Below, piece after piece: positions 20,350-31,600 of a stretch of DNA of 64,000 nucleotides. The DNA is taken from positions 27,233,501 through 27,297,500 of the forward strand of contig OY754464.1 of the NCBI GenBank assembly GCA_963575645.1, in the 5' to 3' direction. This stretch comes from Xanthostigma xanthostigma. Lineage: Eukaryota; Arthropoda; Insecta; Raphidioptera; Raphidiidae. Every line of letters starts with the position of its first letter. The first letter of the stretch is position 1. Under the pieces are notes generated by a model. It saw nothing but the letters and a program-made list of their open reading frames with translations, ran no database searches and was not told where the DNA came from. A program made the position numbers and the translations under genes.

Positions 20350-20985
20350 ATGACCAACTACGCTTCCACCCCATTCACAACAAAATAAAGGGTGGAAAAA
20401 AGCGGCTTTAACTATAAAGTGGTTTTATTTTAAACTGAATCCTTGACATTTCAATGAATAAAACAAGCAACGTTAAATTGTTTCATGCAAATTTAACGCG
20501 CCAGTTCATTTTAGTCTTTGCGGTGTACCTTTCAACTATATAGTCGAAATCTTTTAATAAAAACTACTACACAAAACACATACACAGTGTCCGAAAGGAA
20601 TTCTGAACACAGAAAATAAACGAGTGAAAAAACGAAGACATAAACAGAATAACTAGCAAGATAGAAGAAACTTATGGCTATTGGCAAATTTTTAAAATGA
20701 ATTTAAGCAAACATCCAAAGTATTCATGGAAAATAACTTATGAAAGTGTAAAATGTATACTGTATAGCAGATTTAATCTGATTTTCATTCGGGCGAATTT
20801 TAAATTTTTTTCCTCTATTTTGGGTAATTTATCTATTTTTAGACGCGAATAGCATATTATTAAGCTAAATAAGCTAAAGCGCCGTTATTCGTTTTGTCTG
20901 TGAATCTGTAACGTTTTTTTGTACCTATTAAGCGTACAGCCCGAATGACTTAACTTAAAAAAAATGTTTTTTTTGTTCGATTCGT
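20350..20985. other. No gene seen
   Basis: AT-rich, no structure recognised. Confidence 0.35.
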
Positions 20986-20989
20986 CTTG

Positions 20990-21345
20990 GAGTCAATTTG
21001 ATCCTAACGTTGCCCAATTTTTAAATTTTGATTCCAGAGGGAAGCAAATAAAAAGAGTTTTTCGCTTGTAACTCGCTCAATTTAGATCAGATTTATTCGA
21101 AACCTGCTTTAAACGAAGGAGGAGAAATTTTTACATAGATTTGGTACATATAGGTACTTTTATTCTATAAGTACTGAGCATAGGAATAAAATCGCAATCG
21201 AACCATTAGGGTGCAAATATATACTTCTGTCTTTTTTTACGCCGTAAGCACTGGCGTATCCAGGCGGACAAAACAAGCACGGGAGACCCGGCTTAAGAAA
21301 TTGCTAATTTGCTCTCTCCTGGGCAAAAAACTGGGTTCGCCTATG
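20990..21345 (+). mobile_element. Repeat family F, copy 1 (uninterrupted)
   Basis: The left two-thirds ('gatcctaacg ... tttttcgctt.taa.tcgctca ... acatagattt') match 52370-52545. The right third ('gagcataggaataaaatcgcaatcgaacca.taggg') matches 60475-60535 and continues at 61820-61950. It ends with a small TIR-like unit, 'actggcgtatccaggcgg', ending near 21345. This copy is an empty-site reference for the insertion at 60538-61819. Confidence 0.6.
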
Positions 21346-21349
21346 TTAA

Positions 21350-22150
21350 CAGAGATACTTTATTCAGATTGAATGCAAGTACATCAATCAATCCTATCAT
21401 CGGACAATTCAGGGAATTACATCGAAGAAAAAGGCGCAGATATATTTTCGATACGCTTTGTTTCGTTCACTCACCGCACATTGAGTAGATAGACAATGAT
21501 TCATATAGTAATTTATTAAATATATGGTTACACGGAACACTAATAAATAAATCGTATCTTAAATTTCTTAACTAAATTACATGACGAAATGATATAAGTT
21601 ATTCTGAACTCACTTCATTGTATTGGTTAATTATATCGGATAATATTTGTAAATCCTGTGTAGAAAACCAATATTTTTATTATAGTTACAGAATTAGTGC
21701 CAATTTTATGAACGCCGTTCCTAAACAAATCATAGAGTGCGGAGGCAGCGTCTCTAGCGTCGTAAAATGCAACTATTTCACGATATGTACCTACAGCCAT
21801 ATCATGATGTGATGAAGCGTTTAGTTTGCAATGCCGACAAACGTAATTGTTCTTTGAACACATCATTGTATGACTCTAGAAAATAGGGCATTTCATGAGA
21901 TGACGCCATTTTACGAAATGCCCAGGCACATTATGATCTAGCCCAATTGGATATTGTTCCATTTTCACTTTTATTAAAATAGAATGGAGAAAAAATATTA
22001 TTTCAGGCGTCTCCGTCCAAATAACAAACAGGCTAATTAAAGACTTCGTGCTTACAATAATGACAGATGCAGTGTGTAACCATAGCTTCATTAGTACAAG
22101 TAATAGAGTCGTTATTTTCGACCACATTGCACTATCCTACAACTTTTTCT
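21350..22150. other. No gene seen
   Basis: Several short frames overlap on both strands (for example 21627-21866 minus, 21876-22127 minus), without recognisable domains. A short hairpin 'gggcatttc / gaaatgccc' lies at about 21893-21922. Confidence 0.3.
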
Positions 22151-22155
22151 CGTTT

Positions 22156-22930
22156 TTAAACGCTTTATATTAGTTTGGGTTGTAACTATGTATGTAACTA
22201 ACTATGTATGTATGTCCGTAACGGAATCTTTGAGCATAATTTTCACCAATTTCCCGAAGTCTGATTAATTTGAAACTTTGCATACGTATCAAGGACCGAT
22301 GACAATGCAATAATTTGATAACAGTTTCCCATTATCCTTATTAGGACCCCCAGGATTAATAAATTCTTTTAAATCTTTGAGCATAATTTTCACCAATTTC
22401 CCGAAGTCTGATTAATTTGAAACTTTGCATACGTATCAAGGACCGATGACAATGCAATAATTTGATAACAGTTTCCCATTATCCTTATTAGGACCCCCAG
22501 GATTAATAAATTCTTTTATAGATCCTCTGTAGTAAACGCTTTATTTTCACCAATTTCCCGAAGTCTGATTAATTTGAAACTTTGCATACGTATCAAGGAC
22601 CGATGACAATGCAATAATTTGATAACAGTTTCCCATTATCCTTATTAGGACCCCCAGGATTAATAAATTCTTTTATAGATCCTCAAACTAAAAAGTGAAA
22701 AATAAAATATAGTTTAAAAAAAACTAAAAAACACGCTTTATATCGGACTAAAAAGTAAAAAATAATTGTTTTAAAATAAGCTTAAAAAGCGTTGGGCGCT
22801 CGATGTACGAAAATGTGGAACAAAGCGCCCCACGCTTTTTAAGCTTATTTTAAAACAATTATTTTTTACTTTTTAGTCCGATATAAAGCGTGTTTTTTAG
22901 TTTTTTTTAAACTATATTTTATTTTTAAAT
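22156..22930 (+). mobile_element. Tandem-repeat hairpin element family C, copy 1
   Basis: It runs from 'aaacgctttatattagtttg' through three monomers of about 147-157 bp to a 200-bp hairpin at about 22714-22927. Monomers are anchored at 'tttcaccaatttcccg' at 22241, 22388 and 22545. The hairpin arms contain 'cacgctttatatcgg' and 'aaataagcttaaaaagcg'. The terminal motif 'aaacgcttta' recurs at the monomer 2/3 junction (near 22533), showing that monomers carry element ends. No coding sequence. Confidence 0.75.
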
Positions 22931-23387
22931 AGGTTCAGTATCACGTATTAACCCTAAATGCACAAAATCCTTACAAATTAGGCGGGCGGAAGTGCCGCCA
23001 TTTTGACAAAAACCATTTCAGCCCATATCTCCGTAACCGTGCACTTGAGGCCAAAAAAGGTAATAAACTTTATTGTAGATAAATAAATTTACTATCTTTT
23101 TTGTTCAATAATTTTTTTTTGTATCACTTACCGTTTACGACTTATTTGACTATTACGATTTGTTTATTGACTTTTGGACCCATATCTCTTCTAATAATTG
23201 TTTAAACAATAAAATGCTAATGATTCAGTTTTAAATCTACAAATTTTCTACAGCTTTTATTTAAAACTTTTTTTTCTAAAATTAATATTTTTGAAGTTAT
23301 AACGCGCTAATGTCAAAAATCCTGTGTCTAGGCGGTCATATGCACTGATAGAACATTAACAAATGGTTCATATGTTCGCAAAAAAAT

Positions 23388-23557
23388 GTCTGAAAATCAA
23401 TATTTTCACTATTTTTTAATTAATTATATTGATTTTTGTCTTCTAAAACGTTTTTGTCTTACATGAAAAAAGATGGAAAAAGTACAAAAACGTTTTAGAA
23501 GACAAAAATCAATATAATTAATTAAAAAATAGTGAAAATATTGATTTTCAGACATTT
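23388..23557. repeat. Near-perfect 73-bp hairpin
   Basis: 'tgtctgaaaatcaatatttt ... aaaacgtttttgt' at 23388-23460 is mirrored at about 23485-23557, with a spacer of about 24 bases containing 'catgaaaaaagatgg'. Flanks at 22930-23390 are AT-rich with no gene. Confidence 0.8.
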
Positions 23558-23671
23558 TATTTTTTATCAGCGCAGTTTTAAGATGCTTTCGTGGTTAATA
23601 AAATAAATATTTCAATATGTATAATAATAGGATTTTGTAATTAGAATATCCACTTCTTAAATCATTTTTAC

Positions 23672-24200
23672 CATTCCAATACCATAAGTGAGGAATGGTA
23701 CTAATTTAGGTCAAAATTAACTTTTTAAAATTTGAAATATTTTTTCATTTTGAGCTCTCCCGAATCCAAAAAACATATTTTTGGAAAAAAACTTTGTGCG
23801 TCTGTTTGTTTGTGAGCACGATACAGGTCAAACGGATGAGCGGAGTGAAACCAAATTTTGGGAGGATATTTGATACGCAAATATGAAGAGCTCTATTATT
23901 TTTGTGTAAAATCAGCGCATGCGCAAAAAAGATATATGCTCTAACGTTTTTTTTTATATCATATTGGTATACTTTTCATAACGGTTTCTTATTCTATTTA
24001 TTTTACAAGAATTTTTTTTCTAAGCATTATAGTTTAGGAAATATTTTTTAATTAAAAAAAACTGCTGTGTTTTTGTACTTTAGACCTGTCAGCAAAGCAT
24101 GCTTTGATTAATTTTTACATGACATGTAAATATCATAATATTAAATACTAGCCGTTACTCGCGTCACCACACGCGATAACAGAAATTTTATTTTCTTTAT
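23672..24200 (+). mobile_element. Repeat family B, copy 2
   Basis: 'gagcacgatacaggtcaaacgg', 'ccaaattttgggaggatatttg' and 'cagcgcatgcgcaaaa' mirror 17.9-18.4 kb and recur in both arms of the 48-kb foldback. The right edge 'aatactagccgttactcgcg' is a minus-strand Helitron-type CTAGT end. Confidence 0.55.
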
Positions 24201-24205
24201 TATAC

Positions 24206-24365
24206 CTACTGTAGCAAGCTTTGTTACATTAACTCTCTATCTCTATTTGTTTCCTGCGCGTGGGTTTTTGCAGTTGGCTTGGAAAATTTTCTTTCCATAT
24301 CAATTTTTCCCACGCGTAGGGGGGGTGTTAATGTAGCAAGCTTTGTTACATTAACTCTCTCTCTC
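24206..24365 (+). repeat. Direct repeat of about 30 bp, period about 123
   Basis: 'gtagcaagctttgttacatt' followed by 'aactctct' occurs at about 24211 and 24334. The interval contains an inverted pair 'tcctgcgcgtggg' / 'cccacgcgtagg'. Confidence 0.6.
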
Positions 24366-25020
24366 TTTTTTGTAATTTGTCAAAATTAGTTTTCCTTAGC
24401 TACGCTGGAAAATTGAAGGTTGTTATTATTTGGAAAAAATTTAATTGATTACTAACGACTATTGAGAAAACATCAATTACGAATCTTTAAAGTTCAAGCT
24501 TGTGTTTTATTGATTTCTAGTATATCAAATATCAATATAGTTGAAGTGGTCCCGTCGCCCAATTGGCTGGAATTTTTACAAACAAGCAATATTCACATAT
24601 CCAATTCTGCGATCGGATGCCGACATACAGACGACTACAATTAATATCCAAGCACGATTTCTGATATAATTTTACGTAACTTTCTTTGTGTTCAGAAATG
24701 TGGCCTGGAGCTGAAATAAATGGTAGAATGAGTCGGTCGGTGCATCAATTCATAGACTGTAGGTACATATAGCTATATAGATTGTATTCCTACATATTTT
24801 ATGTGTAATCCGGTGCCGGACTCCGGAGTTTATATCTAGAAGTCCATTGTAGTGGAACCTGATCTGCTTGGTATGCCGGACACGGCCAAGGGCGACATGT
24901 TGGCGAGGGTCACTCCAATCGACCGCTCTGTTCTCAAAAATTCTTGACTACGCACCGCGTCACCCCGCTTCCTGTACCAACTAGGCGTAAACTGAATGTG
25001 TTTTGTTCCATGTCACTCAC
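24366..25020. other. No gene seen
   Basis: A shared phrase 'ggtcccgtcgcccaattggc' (about 24549) recurs with changes at about 59470. Otherwise anonymous. Confidence 0.3.
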
Positions 25021-25025
25021 GCTTA

Positions 25026-25130
25026 GTGATGTGGGGAGGAAAATTTTCCACTATATTTTTTCGTAAAAATTTAAATATCAAAAAAGGCAACTTTTTAGTA
25101 AAGTCAATACATCCTATTTCATTAGAATAG
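25026..25130 (+). repeat. Repeat family D, left fragment
   Basis: 'agtgatgtgg.gaggaaa.ttttccac' opens this block and another at 26031. Its right edge 'catcctatttcatta' is continued at 25963 by '.aagagtattcacagaatcaccc' after the RT insertion. The uninterrupted order is preserved at about 27272-27310 and, on the minus strand, 43930-43970. Confidence 0.6.
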
Positions 25131-25960
25131 AATAGAATAGAATCTTTATTAAGAACCAGAGTAGGTATAATAGCGTTAAGAACAAATGCAATATAATATC
25201 ACTTAAATTAAGAATTATCTTTTTTTAAATCACAGTTTAAAATTTGAACATTATCATAAAAAAGACATAGTCATTAAAAACTACAATGCACCATTTAAAA
25301 GGTTTAACAAAAATACAACTTTAACATAGTAAGAGGTTAAAAAAAATAATCTGTCAGAGAATAAAATTCCGCATCAATCAAAAAATTGAAAACAGCCGTT
25401 TTAAAAGAAGAAAAAGATTTAATTGCTCTGATTTCCCTTGGAAGCTTATTAAAAAACCTTGTACACATATATCTGCAACTGCCTTCGAACATAGTTAGTG
25501 AATGTTTTTGGTATTCATATTGAAGATTTCTGGTGCTGCCCAATGCAGAAATATTAATGAAACCTATATTTTTACGAAAAAAGCAGAGGCAGACATATAT
25601 GTACAAGCATGGTAGGGTTAAAATTTTGAATTTTTTAAAAAGACCTCTACAAGAAGTAGACTGCGGAATACCAGCAATTATGCGAATGACACGTTTTTGT
25701 ATTCTGAAAAGTTGGGTACTGTCTACAAATCCCCAAAATAGGATACCGTATCTAAGATGCGATTGAATGCAACCAAAATAAGCTTTTCTTAAAACTTCCA
25801 TACTTACTGGTTTGAGCAGTCTAAAAGGCTAAAAGCATAACATTGCTTACTAAGTTTAGAATAGAGATGTTCTATATGTGTTGACCATTTAAAGTGTTCG
25901 TCGACAAAAACTCCCAGGAATTTGCAGTTAGCGGAAATTTTCACTTGAGTATTAGGTATG
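25131..25960 (-). pseudogene. Non-LTR retrotransposon, 5'-truncated RT pseudogene
   Basis: The minus-strand frame 25337-25801 encodes the end of a reverse transcriptase (RT) ORF2. It has SHLRYGILFWG, FRIQKRVIRII, SCRGLFKKFKILTLPCLY and a C-terminal FNKLPREIR segment typical of insect CR1/Jockey-group RTs. Upstream to about 25955, a second frame continues the same protein (KFLGVFVDEHFKWSTHI), so a frameshift lies near 25,820. The RT palm motifs are missing, so truncation removed the catalytic core. The 3' UTR ends in AATAAAG and an (AATAG)n-type tail at about 25131-25152. It is nested in family D. Confidence 0.85.
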
Positions 25961-26054
25961 TAAAAGAGTATTCACAGAATCACCCATTTCCCTTGTTAAT
26001 TGATAAACAAAATAATGATGTATAAGGTATAGTGATGTGGAGAGGAAAGTTTTC

Positions 26055-27068
26055 CACGGAAAATTTTCCCAAATGGAAAATGTTTGACAATCCTGCAGTT
26101 TGCAGGTCCCGAGACCAAAATAGCGATAGGTTTGACGCACTTACAATGTACCCAACTTCACTCTAGTCTGCATCGTCCCTACGATCCACTGATCTTTATA
26201 GCTACCTTGATTGCGAACATGCCCGTAGAAATGGCGAGATTTTCAAATGTTGTATTCTCATAAAATAATAATAATAATTGAGTGTCTTAATTGGATAAAT
26301 CGTTCTTAAATATTGATTGGAAGACGAAAGTAGCTTAGTTATAATATGAATATGAATGTTTCATTAAAAATTTATGCAACCATCGAAATAACATTGAAAA
26401 ATTCATTTTCTATAAAAATTTGTTGTAATTACAAAAACGTTTAATGACTCAAATTAGTCAATTAAAATATGTAATTTATATTATTATTTCATTTATAACT
26501 TATATGTATTTAAATAAAGCAAGTTGATTCCACTATTTTTTCAGTCAATAAATAATAAAAAGTGACCAACAATAAGCAAATAAATATTATTAACAATTAG
26601 ATTTTAAAACTGACAAACAATAAGCAAAGTCAGGGAAGTGTTGTCAGAATATTATTGTATTATCTGTGGACGAAAGTTTATAGTATAATTTTTAAAATTT
26701 TTCAAACTATCAAGTTATATCGATGGTTGCATTTTTTAATGAAACATTCATATTCATATTATAACTAAGCTATTTTCCTGTACCTACCAGTCAATATTTA
26801 TGAACGATTTATCCAATTAAAACACTCAATTTTCATGTTATGAGAATACAAAATCTGAAAATCTCGCCATTTCTACGTGCCTGTCCGCAATAAGTACCTA
26901 TAAAGATCAGTAGATCGTAGTGCCTATTTTCCATAGTAGTGAAGGTACAGACTAGAGTGAAGTTGGGTACATTGCAAGTGCGTCAAACCTATCGCTATTT
27001 TGGTCTCGGGATCTGTAAACTGCAGGATTGCCAAATGTTTCACTGTTTTTCCGGAAAATTTTCAATGT
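26055..27068. mobile_element. Inverted-repeat element with 340-bp arms
   Basis: Arms at about 26055-26395 and 26715-27068 pair through 'accaaaatagcgataggttt', 'cactctagtctg', 'ctgatctttatag' and 'ttggataaatcgtt'. The spacer of about 320 bases is AT-rich and non-coding. It lies directly beside family D sequence on both sides. Confidence 0.75.
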
Positions 27069-27345
27069 CAAAAAGGCATTTTTTAAGTAAGTTTTTTATA
27101 GAACATAATTGAACTTTGCATACTTTGTATTATTAGGTAGTCAATTGTACCATTTAAACAAAAGCTACAAATTATAATTCTAACTTTCTAATCCACATAT
27201 AAAATTAAGTTTTATTCTGTTTTACTTAAGATTTATCGTATTGTTTAATTTGCAACTCATAACAAGTCAATTCATCCTATTTCATAATAAAAGAGCACAC
27301 AGAAAATGAATTACCCATTTCTCTTGTTATTTAATAGTAAAGAGG
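27069..27345 (+). repeat. Repeat family D, intact right part
   Basis: 'catcctatttcataataaaagagcacacagaaaatg' and '.ctcttgttatttaatagtaa' give the unbroken order of the block split at 25130/25961. The same text occurs on the minus strand at about 43905-43980. Confidence 0.55.
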
Positions 27346-27629
27346 TAGTGGCAGAGGCCAGAAGTTGATGAAATATTTTGAGAGAGCTACGAATTTTGAC
27401 ATATTCAACCCTTTTCCAGACGGAGCGGAGGTTGTCCCAGGTACGAAATGCCAGACTTAAGTTTTTGTGCTCAAGAGCACCTGAGTTTATCGTTCAGGAA
27501 ATTTCAAACATGATTAAATATAATATATTAAGTGACCTCTAGTTTGACATCTTTGACCGGATTCACCCACGTATTGTCCCCGGTCTCAGCTGTCAGACTG
27601 CGGTTTTTACGTTCAGAGTAGTGCCCTTA

Positions 27630-28010
27630 AGGCCCCCATACACCTCGTTCTTTTTTGGCAGTTTTAACCGCACAGGTAAAACTGTACGGGTAAACACGAA
27701 CAACGACCATATCCACACACTAGGCGTTGTTTCGTTCAGTTTTTCTGAAGTCGTGACATCATCTGATCTGCTTTGATGGATCCTACAACGTTACAGAGTC
27801 GAACAAAACCCGTCCTTTTTAACTGCGTCGACACACACACGGGCCGACTTGAACGACACGTTTAAAACGGACGGTTTAAATCAAGCAGCAACAGATATTT
27901 TTGAACGCCGGTAAGAAGGACGGTTTTTGGACACACACCGACCGTTTTACCCGTACAGTTTTACCCGTGCAGTTAAAACTGCCAAAAAAGAACGAGGTGT
28001 ATGGAAGCCT
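27630..28010. mobile_element. TIR DNA transposon with TTA target, PIF/Harbinger-like
   Basis: TIRs of about 65 bp begin AGGCCCCCATACACCTCG at the left and, inverted, AGGCTTCCATACACCTCG at the right. They are flanked by TTA at 27627-27629 and 28011-28013. A 3-bp TWA duplication suggests PIF/Harbinger; the site could also be read as TTAA. Subterminal 'aaaacgg' and 'aaaactg' motifs repeat. A 66-codon frame across the right TIR is incidental. Non-autonomous. Confidence 0.75.
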
Positions 28011-28014
28011 TTAA

Positions 28015-28590
28015 TGGATGTACAAAAACTCAGGTTTGAGGAAATCGTCACTAGCTCCCTATCTACAATAAAGAATACTAACAATTACTATTTAGTGAGC
28101 CTGATTTGGATTTTACACGTCGAGTGATTTAGCTGATATTTTTACTTATCCCGTGTCTAAATCAGTGCCGTGTTAGGAGTCCTGACGTCCCTAGCGAAAT
28201 GGGGCCTTAGTGTCCATAAAATTTACACAAAGCTGAACTAGAATTCGATTTAAAAAAAATAAAAAAAAAGACAAAACAGACAAATTTTAGTGTTTTCCGG
28301 CGTCCATTTGCTCCAGGGGCTCCCTTACTGCGGTCAATCCCTAGATACGACTCTGATCTGAAGTTCCGCTACTGGGGACGTGAGGGTGTTAGAGGCACGG
28401 ATGAGATAACGTTCCACCACTTATATCTTTAAGCGAAGCATTTTTAGAGTGCCATCACACATTTTAATGAGCCATTTTACAGCTGAACGTTAAAGCTACG
28501 TCAGAATGGATGAATTCTAATATAATTCGTTCTATTTTCAACCTTTAAAATACGAAAAACAGTGCCGATAAAATGTTCATGACCTCTTTT
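28015..28590. other. No gene seen
   Basis: Mixed sequence, slightly GC-richer at 28300-28420. No frame of note. Confidence 0.35.
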
Positions 28591-28598
28591 TGTTAACA

Positions 28599-28726
28599 GT
28601 GTATGGAGCAAAAATTATTAAAAGAGCCAAAAACCCGACTACGTATAACACAAAATTATTGTTTTGTAATTTTGTGTTATACGTAGTCGGGTTTTTGGCT
28701 CTTTTAATAATTTTTTCTCCATACAC
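28599..28726. mobile_element. Foldback with 60-bp near-perfect arms
   Basis: Arms at 28599-28658 and 28667-28726 pair with one or two mismatches across an 8-base loop. They include 'gtgtatggag' ends and 'ccaaaaacccgactacgtat'. Two mirror-image short frames on opposite strands are by-products of the fold. Transcribed RNA would be a pre-miRNA-like hairpin. Confidence 0.85.
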
Positions 28727-28827
28727 TTCCGTGTCAGGTAAAACGATAGTTTTAGTATCGCATCTCACTAAAAGTGGCTATTTTATAAGGGGGTGTGCCA
28801 AAAATATATCATAATCATAATCTATAC

Positions 28828-29401
28828 TCTATACTAATATATAAAGCTGAAGAGTTTGTTTGTTTGTTTGTTTGAACGCGCTAATCTCAGGAACTACTGG
28901 TTCAAATTGAATAAATTTTTTTTTGTTGGATAGCCCATTTACCGAGGAAGGCTATAGGCTATATAATATTACGCTACGACCATTAGGAGCGGAGCTTTAA
29001 TGAAAAATTTTCCAAAAGTATCTCAAAAATAAGCTTCTATTCATGTGAAATGCACTAACTAGATATACTCATATTAGTAATGAAAGAACACAACCTCAGG
29101 TAAATCAATCGGTAGCGCATGCGACTGTCAATATCAGGGTCGCGGGTTCGAGCCCCACGTTGGGTGAATATATTTTTATTTTTTACATTGCTTTCTTTTA
29201 AGGCTTACATTAAAATTTATTTTAATTTTATTTAATTCATTTAAAAAAATTATTAGTTAAAAAAAGTTTAAATACTGCTCTATCGACAAAAACTTTTGAA
29301 CGGAACATTCATTCGGTAAACTAAGATGAATGTGTGTACTCATGTCCCTTCTTTCCCCATTCATTCTTTTGCACCCGGGTGAAACCGGGCGGGACCGCTA
29401 G
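28828..29401 (+). mobile_element. Non-autonomous Helitron 1
   Basis: The 5' end is TCTATACTAATATATAAAG and the 3' end CCGCTAG (29395-29401), followed by T. Just inside the 3' end a 'cccgggtg..accgggc' hairpin matches the Helitron terminator. The opening text 'gagtttgtttg ... aacgcgctaatctcaggaac' and 'gaggaaggctataggctat' I recall from lepidopteran Helitrons. There is no Rep/helicase. It carries a tRNA-like segment. Confidence 0.85.
29098..29168 (+). ncRNA. tRNA-like segment inside the Helitron
   Basis: 'aatcggtagcgcatgcgac' (A-box-like) and 'gcgggttcgagccccacg' (clear T-arm with B box) are correctly spaced. The anticodon loop can be read as CTGTCAA (GTC, Asp-like). The anticodon stem has two mismatches and the acceptor stem does not close. 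It is probably a SINE head or captured tRNA pseudogene. Confidence 0.5.
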
Positions 29402-29847
29402 TATATTATATTTTAACACAGTACCCCAGCCACGTCTGTCTGTATGAACGCGATAAACTCAAAGACTACTGAACGGATTTTCATACTGTTTTCACTAATA
29501 GAAAGAGCGATAAACGAGGAAGGTTTTTGTATATAATTTGTAAATATTTTTAACAAAATGACGGTGTATTGTCAAAAAAAACTGTATTTGTACAATGTAG
29601 CGACATCAGATAGGCGGGCGCAAGCTCCTGCAACTGGTTGCGCTCAAATTGCGCGTTACTGCAGCGCACCAAGTGGCAACTAGCGACATGAGCTAGCGGG
29701 CACTGCCACGAAGCGACATCTGCTCAAGGCTATTAGTTCAGACATTTCGGCGCTGTACTAGTTTCTTAATGAAATATATTTTGCAGAATGTTCCGATAAC
29801 ACAAAATATATCTATCGCACCCGGGTGAAACCGGGCCGGGCCGCTAG
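29402..29847 (+). mobile_element. Non-autonomous Helitron 2, abutting Helitron 1
   Basis: Its 3' end 'cacccgggtgaaaccgggccgggccgCTAG' stops at 29847, followed by T. Near 29445 'gtatgaacgcgataaactcaaagactactgaacgg' is the characteristic 5' region of this family, but the exact TC start is not seen. GC-rich interior at 29610-29720. A minus-strand relative lies at 34640-34995. Confidence 0.75.
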
Positions 29848-29849
29848 TC

Positions 29850-30885
29850 ATAATACAATTTTCGCACATCTCCCTATAAAATTTCATGTCTGTACGTATA
29901 GCAGTAGTAATATAAGCCTTCTTCACACTAGTGCGTAAAGTAAAACAAAAGTAATGCGATATGACCAATAAATTAATCAATGGTCCCAACTTTTGGGCAC
30001 CCAAATTTTATAATCACCTTCCAAATAGTGTAAAGGCCTTACCACTGAACATTTTCAGAAAAAAAAAATTTTGCTGCAGAATATGTGCTTGTACAATTTT
30101 ACTGATTTCTTATGTACCTACTTAGTAACTTGTAAAAATGTTTACGTAATTACTTTCTAAAATGCAAGTTTTGTATTTTTTTGACTTTTTTATACCAATA
30201 TAGTCACTAAATATATCTATCTCTCTATGTAGATTGTAGATAGGTACTAATATGGCCGAACGTGAACTGTCAAAATATTTATACTTGGTATGATGTGAAA
30301 ATCAACTAGTTTATAGGAAATACGTGCAAAAAATGTAAATTTATCTCGATTGGAATGCTTTTGACTCGTGTGACTGTTCGAACTCTAATCGCTCATTATT
30401 AGTACAATGTCACCGCTCGTCATAAAATAATACATTATAAATTAAATACATAATAGCAACAAAGTTTTATCTAATTAAAAATTATTATACATTAGATCGA
30501 AGAGGCATTTTTACAACTTTCGGGTGTTTTTCATGTTTTCACAATAATCCTTCAGCATGTTCCGCTTTCGCCACTGTGGGCGCTGTAAGTTCTTTTCTAT
30601 TAGTATTCTATAGCTCACTCAAAGTCACAAAGCCACAGTACAGAGTCTAATTAGACACTTACTGGTTTAAAAAGAATGTGAAGATCACTGTCTACATCTT
30701 CAAAAAAGAAAAAAAGAAAGAATATGTTATCGATTAGATGTACTTTTCTTTATGTATGTATCGTGATACCTCCACCAACTGTGAACCGATTTTATAATGA
30801 TTTTTATCCTATTTAGTAGAGCATACCTGCAAGGTAGTCTCACAAAAATTTTACTTGTATCGGTTTTTAGTGTATTTGCCATAAG
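29850..30885. repeat. Repeat family E copy 2 within anonymous DNA
   Basis: About 30293-30345 matches family E ('aaatcaactagtttataggaaatacgtgcaaaaaatg'). The rest has no recognised gene. Confidence 0.4.
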
Positions 30886-31600
30886 GCACTTACACTATTG
30901 GCGTCGGTCGGATGGCGGGACCTAGGGGTCGGACCAAAATTTCTCGACGTTTCATAACTTTCTAAGAAGTTTGGCACCATTTTTGGAAATGTTTATATAT
31001 ACAAGTGTGCGGGCAATAACTTTCGAAGGAATTAATTAATTTTAATGAAATTTGGACCACATATTGAAATCCATCACCGCACGAAGCCTATTTAAAATGG
31101 GCCCAATCGGGCCATTTTAAGGGTCGGTTTTAGGGGTTAAAAAATATTTTTGGGCCCAAAAATACCGAAAAATGTCTCCGAATCGTTTCAAAAATGACAT
31201 TTAACCCTTTAGTAATGATCAAAATGTGCTACCAAAATTTTATTAAAATCGGCCCGACAGGACCGGAATTAAAAATTTTATGAAAACGTTAGTTTGTAGA
31301 TATGGATTTACTTAGTGAAGGATGAATTTAATTTGGTCGATTGATAGTAATATTGAAATTAAGAAAAAATATTATTTTAAGGGCTGTATTAAGGAGTTAA
31401 AATTCTTATTTTGTTCAAAAACAAAAGAGTTAAGTTCACATAATAAAGCCACACTGCCTGTGTAAGCAAATACACTATATTGTCGGCAGGGTATCGCACT
31501 GCGACCCGAGTTTTTTAACTTCCCGCTATAAAAAAATCAACGACTTTTTTCAAAAAAATCGGGAAGTTATTTTTTGAGGTCCTAGAAAGCTATTCTGACT
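30886..31600. repeat. Repeat-like stretch ending in a small hairpin
   Basis: 'aaaatttggaccacatattgaaatcc', 'gggcccaatcgggccatttt' and 'aaatcggcccgac' look like parts of a degraded element. 'aacttccc' at 31517 pairs with 'gggaagtt' at 31561. No coding capacity. Confidence 0.35.

Noticed and set aside
20350..20400. Polyadenylation signal proving a gene at 19996-20346
   Set aside because: AATAAA is frequent by chance in AT-rich DNA; the frame has no ATG start or domain.
22225..22700. CRISPR-like array
   Set aside because: Monomers of about 150 bp adjoin directly with no spacers, in eukaryotic transposon-rich DNA.
28577..28814. Overlapping 63- and 74-codon frames
   Set aside because: Both cross the 60-bp hairpin and are mirror readings of it.
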